Assembly: GCA_015243575.1 (NCBI GenBank)
Contig: CP042469.1
Location: 2,074,929 to 2,138,928, forward strand
Direction: 5' to 3'
From: Clostridiales bacterium
GTDB taxonomy: Bacteria > Bacillota > Clostridia > Peptostreptococcales > Anaerovoracaceae
Length of the DNA stretch: 64,000 nt
Shown here piece after piece: positions 44,078-54,566 of this stretch. The translations under genes and the position numbers were made by a program. The notes under the pieces are model-generated. The model was given only the letters and a program-made list of their open reading frames with translations, was not told the DNA's origin and searched no databases. Position 1 is the first letter of the stretch. Each line of letters starts with the position of its first letter.

Positions 44078-44728
44078 ATGTATTTTTATGAATGGGGCGT
44101 TGATTCTGCACAAAGTGTAACGGAAGATACATTTCAGTGTGTAATCCGAAATTTGGGTTATCCAAGATTCTGGGGACGTTACCTCACCAGAATCTCCGGT
44201 GTTTCAGAAGGGCTGACGGAGCAAGAAGTCTTCTTTATTCACAGTAAGGGAATAAAGATCTTACCGATTTACAATGCGTTTCGGGAAGCAATCGGATATT
44301 TGCGGGGGATTGAAGCAGCAGAGGATGCAGTGTTCCATGCGCAGTCATTGGGGATCCCCATAGGGATACCCTTGTTTGCCAACATCGAGCGTTTCTTTGG
44401 AATTGATAAGGAGTGGATTCTTGGATGGACAGAAGCTATCGTAAGAAGGGGATATGTCAGCGGCATCTATCATGACCCGGTTACAGGCGATTTTAACCAA
44501 GCCTTTTGCGGTGCGGTGAACCAAAACGAAAAGGTAAAGCAGCTTACAGTATTATGGAGTTCTGAACCCGAAATGGCTCCAAGCGGAGCGTGGGATTCAC
44601 CAAATTACCGCCCAGCCGTACCCGCTTGCGGCGGAAACGTGCCGATATGGCAATACAGCCGAGATACAACCCAGTGTCCTGTAGACATGAATTTGGCAGA
44701 AGATTCGTTCGTTAATCTGTTGTGGTGA
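44078..44728 (+). CDS. DUF1906 (Rv2525c-like) glycoside-hydrolase-fold protein
   Basis: 216 residues, no signal peptide. The whole length matches the DUF1906 / GH25-like barrel: GVDSAQSVTEDTF at the start, FWGRYLTRISG, GIKILPIYNAF, LFANIERFF and YVSGIYHDPV. It ends with WQYSRDTTQCPVDMNLAED, the closing strand with the family's WQY motif. Members are thought to act on cell wall glycans or to bind them, and they can leave by the Tat or a non-classical route. AAGAGAGG lies upstream. It converges on the PocR-GGDEF gene. Confidence 0.85.
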   Translation: MYFYEWGVDSAQSVTEDTFQCVIRNLGYPRFWGRYLTRISGVSEGLTEQEVFFIHSKGIKILPIYNAFREAIGYLRGIEAAEDAVFHAQSLGIPIGIPLFANIERFFGIDKEWILGWTEAIVRRGYVSGIYHDPVTGDFNQAFCGAVNQNEKVKQLTVLWSSEPEMAPSGAWDSPNYRPAVPACGGNVPIWQYSRDTTQCPVDMNLAEDSFVNLLW

Positions 44729-44750
44729 TTACACCATTACCCTTCAGAAT

Positions 44751-47162
44751 TTACTGTAATTCAGGAACAACAGCATCGACGAATATTTTTGCAATGCGCG
44801 CATCAAATTGACTTCCTGCGTGCTTCTTAATTTGATTGATCGACTCTTCTTTTGATAAAGCCCTGCGATATGGTCTGTCACTGGTCATCGCATCATAGCT
44901 GTCTGCAATCGATACAATCCTGGACAAGATCGGTATTTCTTCGCCGCGCAGACCTTTTGGATATCCGGTTCCATCCCAGCGTTCATGGTGGCACAAGGTT
45001 ACTTCTGCAAGCTCCTGCATATCCTCGGAAGAGTTTAATATTCGAAAACCAATCTCAGGATGCTTTTTAATCTCATCATATTCTTTCTGTGTTAACGCCC
45101 CGGCCTTATCCAATATGCTTCCTTCCACTCCAATCTTGCCGATGTCATGCAGCAATCCAACTGCTTTCAATTTATTTAGCTCCATTTCAGACAGCTGTAG
45201 TGCTTTTCCTATGGATTGGCTAATATTGCTCACTCTTTGCGAGTGCTTTTCTTCTCTGGGACTTTTTTCATGGAGTGTATTGATGACTGTTTTTATGATA
45301 CTTCCCCGCAGCCCTTCACTTTCTACAACTTTGTTCATATACATTTGATTTTCAGCACTTGTCATTACTTCCTGCGTGCTCTGATTGGGATCTTTTTTTA
45401 CATCCCAGCCAAAGGAAATATGAATGCTGACATCATTGATCAGCACTTGGGAACAGTTTTCCCGGATGCGGTCAACCAGCAGAGCTGTCTCATCCAAATC
45501 TGTTGAAGGCAAGAGAATCACAAATTCATCCCCGCTCCAACGAAAAACAATATCATCTGGTCTGCATTCTGAACGAATAATACTAGCAATTCTCTTTAAT
45601 AGTAAGTCACCCTGTTTATGTCCAAATGCATCATTGAACAGTTTAAACCCATTTACGTCTCCAACAATAATAGATAGCGGGAGATTTTCTCTTTTATCTA
45701 ACTTTTGAATTTCTTCCTCAAAGTACCTTCGATTAAACAACCCTGTCAATTGATCATGATAGCTATAATAGAGAATTTCTTCTTCAGCACGTTTCCGCCT
45801 GGTGATGTCTTCCAGCATTAATATATGCTTCTTCCCTTCAGTGGGATCTGCCTCTACTTTGGAGACAGTCAAATTGGCCCACACATAGCCTGAATCAGGT
45901 CGGAGATATCTTTTGTTAATGTTGTAAGAACTGATCGCGCCTCCAAGAAATGAATCCCACAATTCCACTTCCGCTTCCAAATCATCAGGATGCGTAAATT
46001 CCATCCAATTCATTTCATTGATTTCATCAATGCCTCGACCGACGATGCGAATAAACTTATTGTTTGCCTGATTAATTTTATGGTTTTCCGTATCTACCAG
46101 CGCGATTCCAATAGGATATTGTTCAAAAATAGTTCGAAAGCGTTCTTCACTCTCCTTCAAGGTTTGCTCAGTTTCCTTCGCAGCCGCTTCCGCTTCCATT
46201 CGCTGCGTGATATCTCTATCTGCCGAATAATAATACCGGCCCTCTTTGATACAGCTCCACTCAAGATAGCGATATGAACCGTCCTTATGCCGGAATCGGG
46301 GAGTAAAGCCGATATTTTTACCAGACTCCTCAATCTGTTTCATCACTTGATAATACTCGTACAGGTCATCTGGGTGGAGATAATCCTGATAACGCATTTC
46401 TTTCAGATCCTCTTCTGTGTAACCCAGCAGGCTCTTCCAAGCTTTGTTATAGCGATAAAAATTTCCTCGGATATCTGTTATACTGAATAAATCTGAAGAA
46501 ATATCAAAAAACTTATTGATCTCCCTGCTCTTTTCCTCCAATTCCAGGTTGAGCTTTTCAATTTCGTGTTCATGCTGAATCCTCTTGTTCAATTCCCTCT
46601 GGAGCTCCAAATTATTCTTCGCATACCTTGAAATCATCTGTGCATTTTGAAATAGGAATTTGCTGACGCTTTCAAATTGCACTTTTGACATTCTTTTTAC
46701 TTTTGCCAATCCTCTCCGAAAGACTTCATCAGCAAGGCCGATGGACGCAGCATATGCTTCCAGCGGCTCAATTGGCTGATCTTCATCAAAAACCTGTCCA
46801 ATCAGCCAATTGGCAATATGCTTGCCTTCTACAATAATACTGGCTCCGGCATCCAATAGTCCACCACTGTAGCATCGATGAAGAATGGGGCCGTCTTCAT
46901 TGGTTTTACCGATGATCGCATCAGAATTCTTGCAGTGAATAAAGCCTTGCTCCGTTCTTCTAATCTCGTTACACAAGTCGCAAAATCCGCTGGGCTCCGT
47001 AATGGGAGTTCCATCTGGCTCTGTAATGATGGAAGCAACACCGGTTGCTTCCGAAAACAGGTCTTGGATTTTTTGAAGTTCTTCGATATCAAAATAATCG
47101 GAAAAGGAGTACTCTGACTTTTGAAGTTTACACTCCGTATCATGATTCACTGCGTATTCCAT
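44751..47162 (-). CDS. PocR - PAS - PAS - GGDEF - HD-GYP signalling protein
   Basis: 803 residues, soluble. Residues 20-185 match the PocR sensory domain, with Cys-rich FCDLCNEIRRTEQGFIHCKN and the GGLLDAGASIIVEG-type strand. Two PAS domains follow (FFDISSDLFSITDIRGNFYR and RFRTIFEQYPIGIALVDTEN). The GGDEF domain reads RWSGDEFVILLP, an accepted variant (SGDEF), and the C-terminal HD-GYP domain has LLHDIGKIGV and HHERWDGTGYPKGL. One protein could therefore make and break c-di-GMP. The ATG at 47162 follows GAGGGTGAG; the frame could also start at an in-frame GTG at 47171. It lies just downstream of the chemoreceptor gene, so the pair is probably co-transcribed. Confidence 0.92.
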   Translation of the reverse strand: MEYAVNHDTECKLQKSEYSFSDYFDIEELQKIQDLFSEATGVASIITEPDGTPITEPSGFCDLCNEIRRTEQGFIHCKNSDAIIGKTNEDGPILHRCYSGGLLDAGASIIVEGKHIANWLIGQVFDEDQPIEPLEAYAASIGLADEVFRRGLAKVKRMSKVQFESVSKFLFQNAQMISRYAKNNLELQRELNKRIQHEHEIEKLNLELEEKSREINKFFDISSDLFSITDIRGNFYRYNKAWKSLLGYTEEDLKEMRYQDYLHPDDLYEYYQVMKQIEESGKNIGFTPRFRHKDGSYRYLEWSCIKEGRYYYSADRDITQRMEAEAAAKETEQTLKESEERFRTIFEQYPIGIALVDTENHKINQANNKFIRIVGRGIDEINEMNWMEFTHPDDLEAEVELWDSFLGGAISSYNINKRYLRPDSGYVWANLTVSKVEADPTEGKKHILMLEDITRRKRAEEEILYYSYHDQLTGLFNRRYFEEEIQKLDKRENLPLSIIVGDVNGFKLFNDAFGHKQGDLLLKRIASIIRSECRPDDIVFRWSGDEFVILLPSTDLDETALLVDRIRENCSQVLINDVSIHISFGWDVKKDPNQSTQEVMTSAENQMYMNKVVESEGLRGSIIKTVINTLHEKSPREEKHSQRVSNISQSIGKALQLSEMELNKLKAVGLLHDIGKIGVEGSILDKAGALTQKEYDEIKKHPEIGFRILNSSEDMQELAEVTLCHHERWDGTGYPKGLRGEEIPILSRIVSIADSYDAMTSDRPYRRALSKEESINQIKKHAGSQFDARIAKIFVDAVVPELQ

Positions 47163-47174
47163 TTCTCTCACCCT

Positions 47175-50100
47175 CTAAAATTTATCAAAATCCAATAATT
47201 TTATCTCACTGGCATAGTCTCGCAAACGGAACCTGCCCACCATTTCTTTGAGCATTTCAGCCTGTCCGGACAGTTCCTCACTGGATGCAGCGCTTTGCTC
47301 CGCCGTCGCAGCATTATTCTGTACAACATGGGAAACCTGATTCAGACCGGTATTGATTTGTGCAATTCCCATGGCTTGTTCATTGGATGATTTTGCGATG
47401 GTAGTAATAACATCTGCAGTTTTTCCAACACCTGAAACGATTTCCTTCAATGCCTTTGCAGTACTGTTTGCAATTTCCGTCCCTGCAGAGGACTTCTGGA
47501 TGGATTTTTGAATCAGATCCGTGGTCTCTTTGGCTGCTTCAGCACTCCTTGCGGCAAGACTTCTTACCTCCTCTGCGACCACCGCAAATCCCTTGCCATG
47601 CTGTCCCGCTCTCGCAGCTTCCACCGCAGCGTTGAGTGCAAGAATATTGGTTTGAAATGCAATATCATCAATCACCTTTATTATTTTTGAGATATTATTT
47701 GATGACTCGCTGATTTCATCCATGGCCAGAAGCATTTCTGCCATATGCTGGTTGCCCTGCTCTGCGCTGATCTTTACAGTCTGTGTCAGCTGATTTGCTT
47801 CATTCGCATTGCTTGCATTTTCTTTTGTCAATGCCGCCACCTCGGTAACAGAGGCATTCAACTCTTCTACAGTGCTTGCCTGCTCTGCAGTTCCCTGTGA
47901 TAATGTCTGGCTTCCATCAGAAACTTGCTTTGAACCAACAGAGACCTGGTCAGATGACGTATTAATGTCACCAAGCAGCGTATTCAATGACTCCAGAATT
48001 CGATTCAAAGAATTGGAAATATGAATAAAGTCTCCTTTAAATTCCTTGACATTGCTAATACCAAGATTACCGTCTGAAATCGCTCCCAAAATCTCTGATA
48101 TTTCACCCACAACATCATTCAGGTCACTGGCGGTATGATTGACCGCACTGGAAAGTACTCCAAATTCGCCCAGATAGTCACCCTCTACGGAAACATTCAG
48201 GTTACCCTCTGAAATTTCACGCATAACATTTGTCACTTCCTTGATGGGTTTCACCACTGATTCCAACAGCAGGTTTACACCGCCCACAAGTTCTCCCCAT
48301 CCACCACTAAATCCGGAAGTATCTGCTCTTTTATCGAGTTGACCTTCCTGGGCAGCCTGGATCAGCATGTTGGTTTCATTCAAAAGACCACTTATCATAT
48401 CAATGCAGTTATTTAGATTATTCTTAATCTCATTGAAGTCTCCATGGTAAACATCTGTGATTTTTGCAGGAATATCTCCCTTACTGATTCTGTCAATATA
48501 ATCTGCCGTAAGGTTGATAGGTCGGACAAACGCCTCGATTAGGTTATTGATACCCTGCACCAGGGTTCCCCAATCTCCGCTGAATTTATCTGCATCGCCT
48601 CGTTTATCCAGGGTTCCTTCCTGAGCGGCAAGGATCAGAATATTGGTTTCTTCAAGTAAGGTATTCATCACATCAATACAACTGTTTAGATTCTCTTTTA
48701 TCTCATTAAAATCACCATTATATGTATCAGTAATCTTCTCAGGAATATGACCCTTGCTGATGGCTTTTACGTACTCCGCTGTCACGTTAATCGGAGTTGC
48801 CATTGCATTGATCAGATTATTGACCCCTTGAATCAAGGTTCCCCAGTCTCCGCTGAATTTTTCTGAGTTTCCTCTGACATCAAGCTTTCCATCCTGCGCG
48901 GCCCGTATCAACAAATTGGTTTCCTCGAGCAGCCCATTCATCGAATCAATACATTCGTTCAAGCTGTTCTTTATTTCATTAAAGTCACCGTTATATTCAT
49001 CTGTAATCCGATTCGGGATTTCTCCTTTACTAATCTGTTCCATGTACTCTGCAGCAACATTCAGCGGCAAAATGACCGCATCCAAAGTTCCATTGACACC
49101 GGCGATGATCTCTTTATAGCCTCCTTCAAATCGATCAGCATCGCCTCTTACTTCCAATCTTCCGGAAGCAGCTGCTGCCGTAAGCAGTTCAGCTTCAGCC
49201 ACCAGGTCTTTCAATGTAGCAACTACAGCTGCCATGCTGATGCCAAGTACATCAGCATCCGACCGCGGCTTGACTTCAATGGTCAGATCTCCCATAGCAA
49301 TTCTCTTTGCTGCATCGGTCTGTGTCTTCGTATTCTCGATCATCTTAGCAAACGCCACCGTAAGATCTCCAATTTCGTCTTTCTGTTTCGTCTCTGCAAT
49401 GACATTGACATCACCAATTGCAAGCTTGTCTGCTATTTTCTTCAGATTTACAATGGGTCTGCTAATCATCATACCAAGATAGACTGCAGCAAGAATTCCC
49501 ATCGCTGCAATCACAATGGAAGCAATTAGAATAGTGTTTCTAAGGGCAACTGAGCCCTTCAATACATCCTCTTCAAAGCTGCAGACTCCCAAAGTCCATC
49601 CGGTGCCGGGAATGGGTGCAAGGCTTGCCATTCGATATTCCCCATTATAATTGTATTCTATTGATCCTTCTTTCGCCAGGCCCAGCGCCTCTAGTTTCAG
49701 CCCAAACTCTTGCAAGCTTCCTCCGGTTTCAATATCAGCAAATATATTCACCTGATCGAGGACCATATTTTTATCAGGGTGGGCATAAATAACACCTTCT
49801 GGACCAAGAACAAAAGCATAGCCTCTTTCTCCTGAGCCAAGCTCATCTGTGATTGCACTTAACGCATTTCCGTCCCTTCTCCCCACAAGGACTCCTATCA
49901 CACTGTTTCCAGATTGAATGGGTGCAGCGTACATGATAACCGGCTCACCGGTTACTTTGCTGACAATAACGCCTGAAATATTGGCTTCGCCTTGAAACGC
50001 CTTTTTCACGTATTCCCGATCTCCTAGCTGTGCAACTTCTCCACTCAATGCATAGCGGGCAGTACCATCGGGGGATACCACCGCTAAATCCAAATACTCA

Positions 50101-50381
50101 AGCCTCTCGGCGTCGGCTGCCAAGATCTCTCTTTGAAGCTCCCAGTTCATTGACTGCGTATCGGCTCGATTGGCGACCTCATTCAATATGCCAAGCCGCA
50201 TTTGGACAACTGCATTCAAACGAGCTGCACCATCTTTAGCATTTTGCATTCCCAGTTCCTTCTGCTGCTGAATTAGTGCATTTGTGCTGGATCGTACTGA
50301 CAAGACTCCTAAAATCGACGCCACGATCAGGATTAGTATACAAACAAATAAAGCAATTTTTTTTGATAGATTTAATTTCAT
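47175..50381 (-). CDS. methyl-accepting chemotaxis protein with repeated HAMP-like modules
   Basis: 1068 residues. Membrane segment 1 (7-27), an extracellular Cache domain with the [20 protein letters not shown] strand, membrane segment 2 (about 285-305), a HAMP domain, then at least four HAMP-like modules of about 91 residues, then the signalling domain with the hairpin tip region [20 protein letters not shown]. Repeats carry [20 protein letters not shown] and [10 protein letters not shown], each followed by YNGDFNEIK or YHGDFNEIK. Poly-HAMP arrays damp or relay signals in other receptors. The C-terminus lacks a CheR-binding pentapeptide as far as I can see. AGGAGG precedes the ATG. It lies after a lone receiver gene and before the PocR-GGDEF-HD-GYP gene. 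Confidence 0.92.
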   Translation of the reverse strand: MKLNLSKKIALFVCILILIVASILGVLSVRSSTNALIQQQKELGMQNAKDGAARLNAVVQMRLGILNEVANRADTQSMNWELQREILAADAERLEYLDLAVVSPDGTARYALSGEVAQLGDREYVKKAFQGEANISGVIVSKVTGEPVIMYAAPIQSGNSVIGVLVGRRDGNALSAITDELGSGERGYAFVLGPEGVIYAHPDKNMVLDQVNIFADIETGGSLQEFGLKLEALGLAKEGSIEYNYNGEYRMASLAPIPGTGWTLGVCSFEEDVLKGSVALRNTILIASIVIAAMGILAAVYLGMMISRPIVNLKKIADKLAIGDVNVIAETKQKDEIGDLTVAFAKMIENTKTQTDAAKRIAMGDLTIEVKPRSDADVLGISMAAVVATLKDLVAEAELLTAAAASGRLEVRGDADRFEGGYKEIIAGVNGTLDAVILPLNVAAEYMEQISKGEIPNRITDEYNGDFNEIKNSLNECIDSMNGLLEETNLLIRAAQDGKLDVRGNSEKFSGDWGTLIQGVNNLINAMATPINVTAEYVKAISKGHIPEKITDTYNGDFNEIKENLNSCIDVMNTLLEETNILILAAQEGTLDKRGDADKFSGDWGTLVQGINNLIEAFVRPINLTADYIDRISKGDIPAKITDVYHGDFNEIKNNLNNCIDMISGLLNETNMLIQAAQEGQLDKRADTSGFSGGWGELVGGVNLLLESVVKPIKEVTNVMREISEGNLNVSVEGDYLGEFGVLSSAVNHTASDLNDVVGEISEILGAISDGNLGISNVKEFKGDFIHISNSLNRILESLNTLLGDINTSSDQVSVGSKQVSDGSQTLSQGTAEQASTVEELNASVTEVAALTKENASNANEANQLTQTVKISAEQGNQHMAEMLLAMDEISESSNNISKIIKVIDDIAFQTNILALNAAVEAARAGQHGKGFAVVAEEVRSLAARSAEAAKETTDLIQKSIQKSSAGTEIANSTAKALKEIVSGVGKTADVITTIAKSSNEQAMGIAQINTGLNQVSHVVQNNAATAEQSAASSEELSGQAEMLKEMVGRFRLRDYASEIKLLDFDKF
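48200..49120 (-). repeat. 273-base repeats inside the chemoreceptor gene
   Basis: Equivalent stretches (TCTCATTGAAGTC at 48428, TCTCATTAAAATC at 48701, TTTCATTAAAGTC at 48974) are spaced by exactly 273 bases, coding 91-residue units. The DNA has diverged more than the protein in places, which suggests an old duplication under selection. Confidence 0.75.
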
Positions 50382-50390
50382 TTTTTCCTC

Positions 50391-50783
50391 CTAAAACAAA
50401 TCTTCCATACGATGAGTGATGAGTATTTCTTTTACAATTTTTCTCAGCATGACCAATTCTTCTTTTGGAACAAAAGCAGAGCAGCCTTCCCTGAAGGCTC
50501 TATCCAGGTCTCTCTCAAAAATATCTTCAGAGACGATAATGAAAGGAATTTTTTTATCCATACTGTTTCGAACTTCCAATGCCCCAAGAGCGCTGAAGCC
50601 CGGCATTGAATTGTCGCTGACAATCAAATCCCATTCCCACTCATTTAATGCATTTCTCATGGATTGCTGATTTGCTACCACTTTGTGGAATCGAATTGAT
50701 ACGTTCGCCTTTTTTATCTCTCGAATATTCAAATCCGCCGAATAGCGCGAGTCTTCTACTAAAAGGACCGATATTTCTTCCAT
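50391..50783 (-). CDS. stand-alone receiver (CheY-like) protein
   Basis: 130 residues of receiver domain and nothing else. The phosphoacceptor is the aspartate in LIVSDNSMPG near residue 52; the acidic pair is in LLVEDSRYS, and IIVSEDI and FVPKEE contain the switch Ser and the conserved Lys. The ATG at 50783 follows AAGGGAGGGG, within a longer frame whose first 17 residues I reject. It lies 9 bases upstream of the chemoreceptor gene on the same strand and would be co-expressed with it. A chemotaxis kinase is not encoded nearby. Confidence 0.88.
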   Translation of the reverse strand: MEEISVLLVEDSRYSADLNIREIKKANVSIRFHKVVANQQSMRNALNEWEWDLIVSDNSMPGFSALGALEVRNSMDKKIPFIIVSEDIFERDLDRAFREGCSAFVPKEELVMLRKIVKEILITHRMEDLF

Positions 50784-51009
50784 TTTCCCCTCCCTTAAAG
50801 TGATCATCTGAGTCTTTACGATATTTTTATCCATATGGCTGAATCACTTTCCAGCCGAGATTTCATCAATATTGTATCGAATGATATTAGAGATGAACAT
50901 GCATAAAAGATGGTTTCTACCATGAAAAACGTCGGCTTTGTGAGATTTTTATCAATCCCTTAAAGCTGTAAGTAAGATTCCACTGGGTTTGTTCTGATTT
51001 CTCACCAAT

Positions 51010-51030
51010 AAAAAAAGTGGCTTCGCCACT
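51010..51030 (-). terminator. second terminator downstream of the response regulator
   Basis: AGTGGC (51016-51021) pairs with GCCACT (51025-51030), then seven T on the minus strand. Sequence closely matches the stem at 43299-43314. Confidence 0.7.
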
Positions 51031-51134
51031 TCCGCTAAGGAACCCTAACAGCCTTTGGCCTTTGGCCTCCGACTCGCTTCGCTCCCTGCTGTCCGTTTTT
51101 CCACTGCAGCTGAAGCTACATTTCCCACTATATT

Positions 51135-51165
51135 AAAAGAGGATGTTTTGTAACTCATCCTCTTT
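51135..51165 (-). terminator. first terminator downstream of the response regulator
   Basis: AAAAGAGGATG (51135-51145) pairs exactly with 51155-51165 around a 9-base loop, 30 bases after the stop codon at 51196. Confidence 0.65.
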
Positions 51166-51195
51166 TCTCTAAAATAGTAACGGTTGGATCTGATA

Positions 51196-52284
51196 CTACT
51201 TCCTATAATTTTTGGGCAACACGCCTGTATTCTTTTTAAAAAGCCTTCCGAAATACTCGGGATCTTTAAAACCAAGGATCTCTGAAATCTGATAATTTCT
51301 TAGTTTACCTTCTTGAAGCAGTTTTTTTGCTCTCTCTATCTTTACCATATTAATATATTGCAGCAGTGTTGTTCCGAATTTCTGTTTAAATGTTTCACTT
51401 AAATAAGATTTGTTGATAAAAAGCTTCTCTGAAAGAAGCTTGACGGAAGTCTCTTCATCCACATGGGTGAGCACATATTCACAAGTTTTGGATATAAGCT
51501 CACTGCTGGGACTGCCCATTAGTTTGTTTAACAGTACGATTAGCTCCCTGAGAATCCCGTTTGCGCTGTTTTGAAGCTCTTCTACAACTTCGCTTCCCGA
51601 ATAGAAATCTGCTTCCAATTGATCCAAATCAATAAAGAGCTCCAGCCACGGGTAGGTCTGCCTGAGCGCTCCAATAAGCTCATGGGTAGTATTTTTCAAT
51701 GCATCCATAGCTTTGAAATGATCGTAATGATATAGATGACAAATCCGGCCAATTAAATCCACAGCCTGGTCTACTGCTTTGAGGTTTCTGCTTTTGATGT
51801 TGTGAATCAGCTGCTTTTTATCCTCTGTTAGGCTTATGGCATCATGAGCATAATCTTGCAGTTCTAGATTTTGCCGCTCCTCTTCACGCAGATTGCCCAA
51901 ATATCTTCCAATTCTGCCAAGCAATTCAGCCAGGCTTGCTTCCTCTACTGGTTTTCCTATGTAATCAAAAGCACCATATAAGATCCCTTGCCGTGCAAAG
52001 TGATATTCAGTAAAGTCACTCAGCAAAACCGTAACAGGACATAGCTTTCTTTCCGAGATCTGTCGTAAGAGTTCAATCCCGTCGACTCGGGGCATTCTAA
52101 TATCTGTGATTACAAGGTCAAAGGAGTTGTTTTCTAATTGTTCCAGTGCATCCAAACCATCTACTGCTTCGGCCTCAATCATGAATCCCGATGATTCTCC
52201 CCACAGCTTTAACCGTTTCACATCTCTCCGCATCACTTCAACATCGTCAACAATCATCACCTTGAACAATAGATTCCCTCCCAA
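51196..52284 (-). CDS. response regulator with AraC-type DNA-binding domain (YesN type)
   Basis: 362 residues. The receiver domain has DDVEVMRRD and the phosphoacceptor D in LVITDIRMPRVDGIELL near residue 59. A variable linker of about 130 residues follows, then an AraC double helix-turn-helix (KLLSEKLFINKSYLSETFKQ and RNYQISEILGFKDPEYFGRL). Stop of the kinase gene is 22 bases upstream, so it is the partner of that kinase. Targets are unknown; YesN-type regulators mostly control transport and carbohydrate genes. Confidence 0.92.
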   Translation of the reverse strand: MGGNLLFKVMIVDDVEVMRRDVKRLKLWGESSGFMIEAEAVDGLDALEQLENNSFDLVITDIRMPRVDGIELLRQISERKLCPVTVLLSDFTEYHFARQGILYGAFDYIGKPVEEASLAELLGRIGRYLGNLREEERQNLELQDYAHDAISLTEDKKQLIHNIKSRNLKAVDQAVDLIGRICHLYHYDHFKAMDALKNTTHELIGALRQTYPWLELFIDLDQLEADFYSGSEVVEELQNSANGILRELIVLLNKLMGSPSSELISKTCEYVLTHVDEETSVKLLSEKLFINKSYLSETFKQKFGTTLLQYINMVKIERAKKLLQEGKLRNYQISEILGFKDPEYFGRLFKKNTGVLPKNYRK

Positions 52285-52306
52285 CGTTTCGTTGATTTTG
52301 TTCTTC

Positions 52307-54370
52307 TTATTTTGGAAGTGTAACGTATATCGTCGCCCCTTTACCAGCTTTTCCTAAAATCCGTACTCTTCCGCCATGTTTCTTGATGATTTTCTGAACG
52401 GTAGCAAGCCCAATTCCCGTTCCCTCATATTCCTCGGCAGAATGAAGTCTTTGAAAAATTCCGAACAGCTTTTCCGAGGATTCCATTGGAAAACCGACTC
52501 CATTGTCATTTACATAAATCGTAATTTGATTTGCTTCAATGGTATGTCCAACCTTAATGACTGCAGTGTCGGTATTGCGGGTGAATTTCACGGCATTGGA
52601 AATTATATTGTTCACGACTTGTTTTAATAGAATTTTATCCCCTTCTATCTTGGGGATTTGTGTCTCCATGATGAGCTTGATACGCCGCTCCGGTATTGCA
52701 GCAGTCAGCTCATTGAAGGTTAATTCGAATAATTGATGAAGGTCGATGGTTTCCCGATATAATCCAAGACGCGACGCTGTTGAATATTGAAGAAGCTTGT
52801 TAATCAGTGCAATCATGTCTCTGCTGATATTTTTGATGTTGCTAAGGATGTCTTGGATTTCACCCTCTATTACTTCCGGATAATCCTCCATTAAAATCCT
52901 ACTGTATGCATCTATGGCTCTTAACGGAGATTTCAAATCATGGGATACCGTATAGGCAAATGCTTCCAGCTCATTCACCGACTTCTGAAGTTCTGAGGTT
53001 CTTTCTTCTACCCGCTGCTCCAGTTCCGTGTTAAGCTTAAGTATTTCGTAGCTTGCAATTTTTTGTTCAGTAATGTCCCGGGCAATTACCAATGATCCGT
53101 CTGTATTATTATAATGAATTGGGACTGCACTTACCTCCACGAAAACAGAAGTACCATCAAGCCTTAGGAAAATCACCTCATTGGGAGGCATCGATTTTTT
53201 CTCCTCCAGCAGAATTTTGACCCGTTCTCTGATGATCCCATGGTAATCTGGGTGATAGCGGTCCATTACATTTGTATTGAGCAGCTGCGCTGCAGATTGC
53301 GCCCCAAAAACAGAAACTGCGAACTCATTAATGTATCGAAACTTACCTTCCGATACAATGAAGATTGCTTCCGGTGCGCTTTCCACTAAAAGGCGGAAGC
53401 GTTGCTCGCTTTCATACAGTGCTAGGTTGGCTACAACTCGATCGGATATGTCATGTATTATGGAATAAAGATAAGTTTTTTCTTTCAAGGTGACAGGGCT
53501 GCTATGCACCTCAACATCTACAGCTTCCCCCGAGGCTCTTCTATGCTGAAATAAAAAATAGTTTCTTTTCTCCAGGTAAGCCTTCTCCATTTCAGCTTTT
53601 GTTTCATCGGGATTGAGCGTATTAATCTGCTCGATGTTCATTGACTTCAAGGTCTCTATTGTCCATCCATAGAATCTGGAAGCTGCTGGGTTTGCATCAA
53701 TAATACTTCCGCTATGAGGATCAATAAGGAGCATAATATTGTGGCTGTTATGAAAGATACTTTTATATCGTTCTTCCGCATCCATGATCCTGGTTTGTGC
53801 TTCTTTCCGTTCCTTTTGCTGTAATATCAAAAGGCTAAGGATCACAGTGGCTATCGGATATACCAATAAAACCGGTATTGTGATTTGTTCTATGATTTGT
53901 AATGCCGTATCCCATGCTAGAACAAATGCATCTACTAGCATCAAAAGGTGAACTACAACTCCAAAGAGATAGATATTAACCCACCGTAGTCTTCCATATT
54001 GGGGTATAAAAAAGTGCCTCCATAAGCCTCCAACGCAAACTGATGTAACAATCGTTGCAATGCCCATCAGAAGTCCTGCTCCACCCAGCGCAATCCGATA
54101 CAGGACCAATATAATCGATGCAATGCTTGCTGGTAACAATCCAAATGTCAGTGCAGATGTGCTAATTAGAATCGTGCGGGTATCAAAAAATATACCGGGC
54201 TTTAATTCATAAGGAAACGTCATTATGATCAATCCTATGAAACCAATGAGAATACCATTCATCCACGGTACCAGCTTAACCCATCCAGCTGGTATGTTAT
54301 AACTAATTTCATAAATAATGATTAAAGCCAATAGCAGTGCTGCGTTATTGATTAAACCCATTATAATCAT
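52307..54370 (-). CDS. membrane histidine kinase with two PAS domains
   Basis: 687 residues. Residues 1-190 contain six hydrophobic segments of the 5TM (5TMR-LYT) sensory type. Two PAS domains follow (YKSIFHNSHNIMLLIDPHSG and FRLLVESAPEAIFIVSEGKF). The kinase core has HisKA with the phosphoacceptor in YTVSHDLKSPLRAIDAYSRI near 470, and HATPase boxes VNNIISNAVKFT, NDNGVGFPM and GTGIGLATVQKI. The domain set and the adjacent YesN-like regulator form a complete two-component system. AAAGGAATA precedes the start codon. Confidence 0.92.
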   Translation of the reverse strand: MIIMGLINNAALLLALIIIYEISYNIPAGWVKLVPWMNGILIGFIGLIIMTFPYELKPGIFFDTRTILISTSALTFGLLPASIASIILVLYRIALGGAGLLMGIATIVTSVCVGGLWRHFFIPQYGRLRWVNIYLFGVVVHLLMLVDAFVLAWDTALQIIEQITIPVLLVYPIATVILSLLILQQKERKEAQTRIMDAEERYKSIFHNSHNIMLLIDPHSGSIIDANPAASRFYGWTIETLKSMNIEQINTLNPDETKAEMEKAYLEKRNYFLFQHRRASGEAVDVEVHSSPVTLKEKTYLYSIIHDISDRVVANLALYESEQRFRLLVESAPEAIFIVSEGKFRYINEFAVSVFGAQSAAQLLNTNVMDRYHPDYHGIIRERVKILLEEKKSMPPNEVIFLRLDGTSVFVEVSAVPIHYNNTDGSLVIARDITEQKIASYEILKLNTELEQRVEERTSELQKSVNELEAFAYTVSHDLKSPLRAIDAYSRILMEDYPEVIEGEIQDILSNIKNISRDMIALINKLLQYSTASRLGLYRETIDLHQLFELTFNELTAAIPERRIKLIMETQIPKIEGDKILLKQVVNNIISNAVKFTRNTDTAVIKVGHTIEANQITIYVNDNGVGFPMESSEKLFGIFQRLHSAEEYEGTGIGLATVQKIIKKHGGRVRILGKAGKGATIYVTLPK

Positions 54371-54540
54371 GCTTCAATATTCCTTTACTATTACAACTTA
54401 TACTACTTATTTTCCATTATTTGATTTGCATGTTTTTTTAGAATTACTGCATTTTGGTCTTTCTATTATAAAATTACCATTTGAGTATTGCAACATATTT
54501 TTATCTATTTCGACAATATTCGACGTTAAGATTGCAAAAG

Positions 54541-54561
54541 AAAAACCACCCATTGGGTGGC
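54541..54561 (-). terminator. terminator of the small helical protein gene
   Basis: CCACCC (54546-54551) pairs with GGGTGG (54555-54560), followed on the minus strand by TTTTTCTTTTGC. Confidence 0.75.
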
Positions 54562-54566
54562 CGTCT

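Larger units (their letters stand above)
50784..51195. other. intergenic region with two hairpins
   Basis: About 410 bases between the receiver gene and the AraC-type response regulator. It contains the two terminators listed at 51010-51030 and 51135-51165 and a stretch of short repeats (GGCCTTTGGCCTTTGGCCTCC and CTCGCTTCGCTCC, near 51055-51090). I see no gene in it. Confidence 0.6.
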
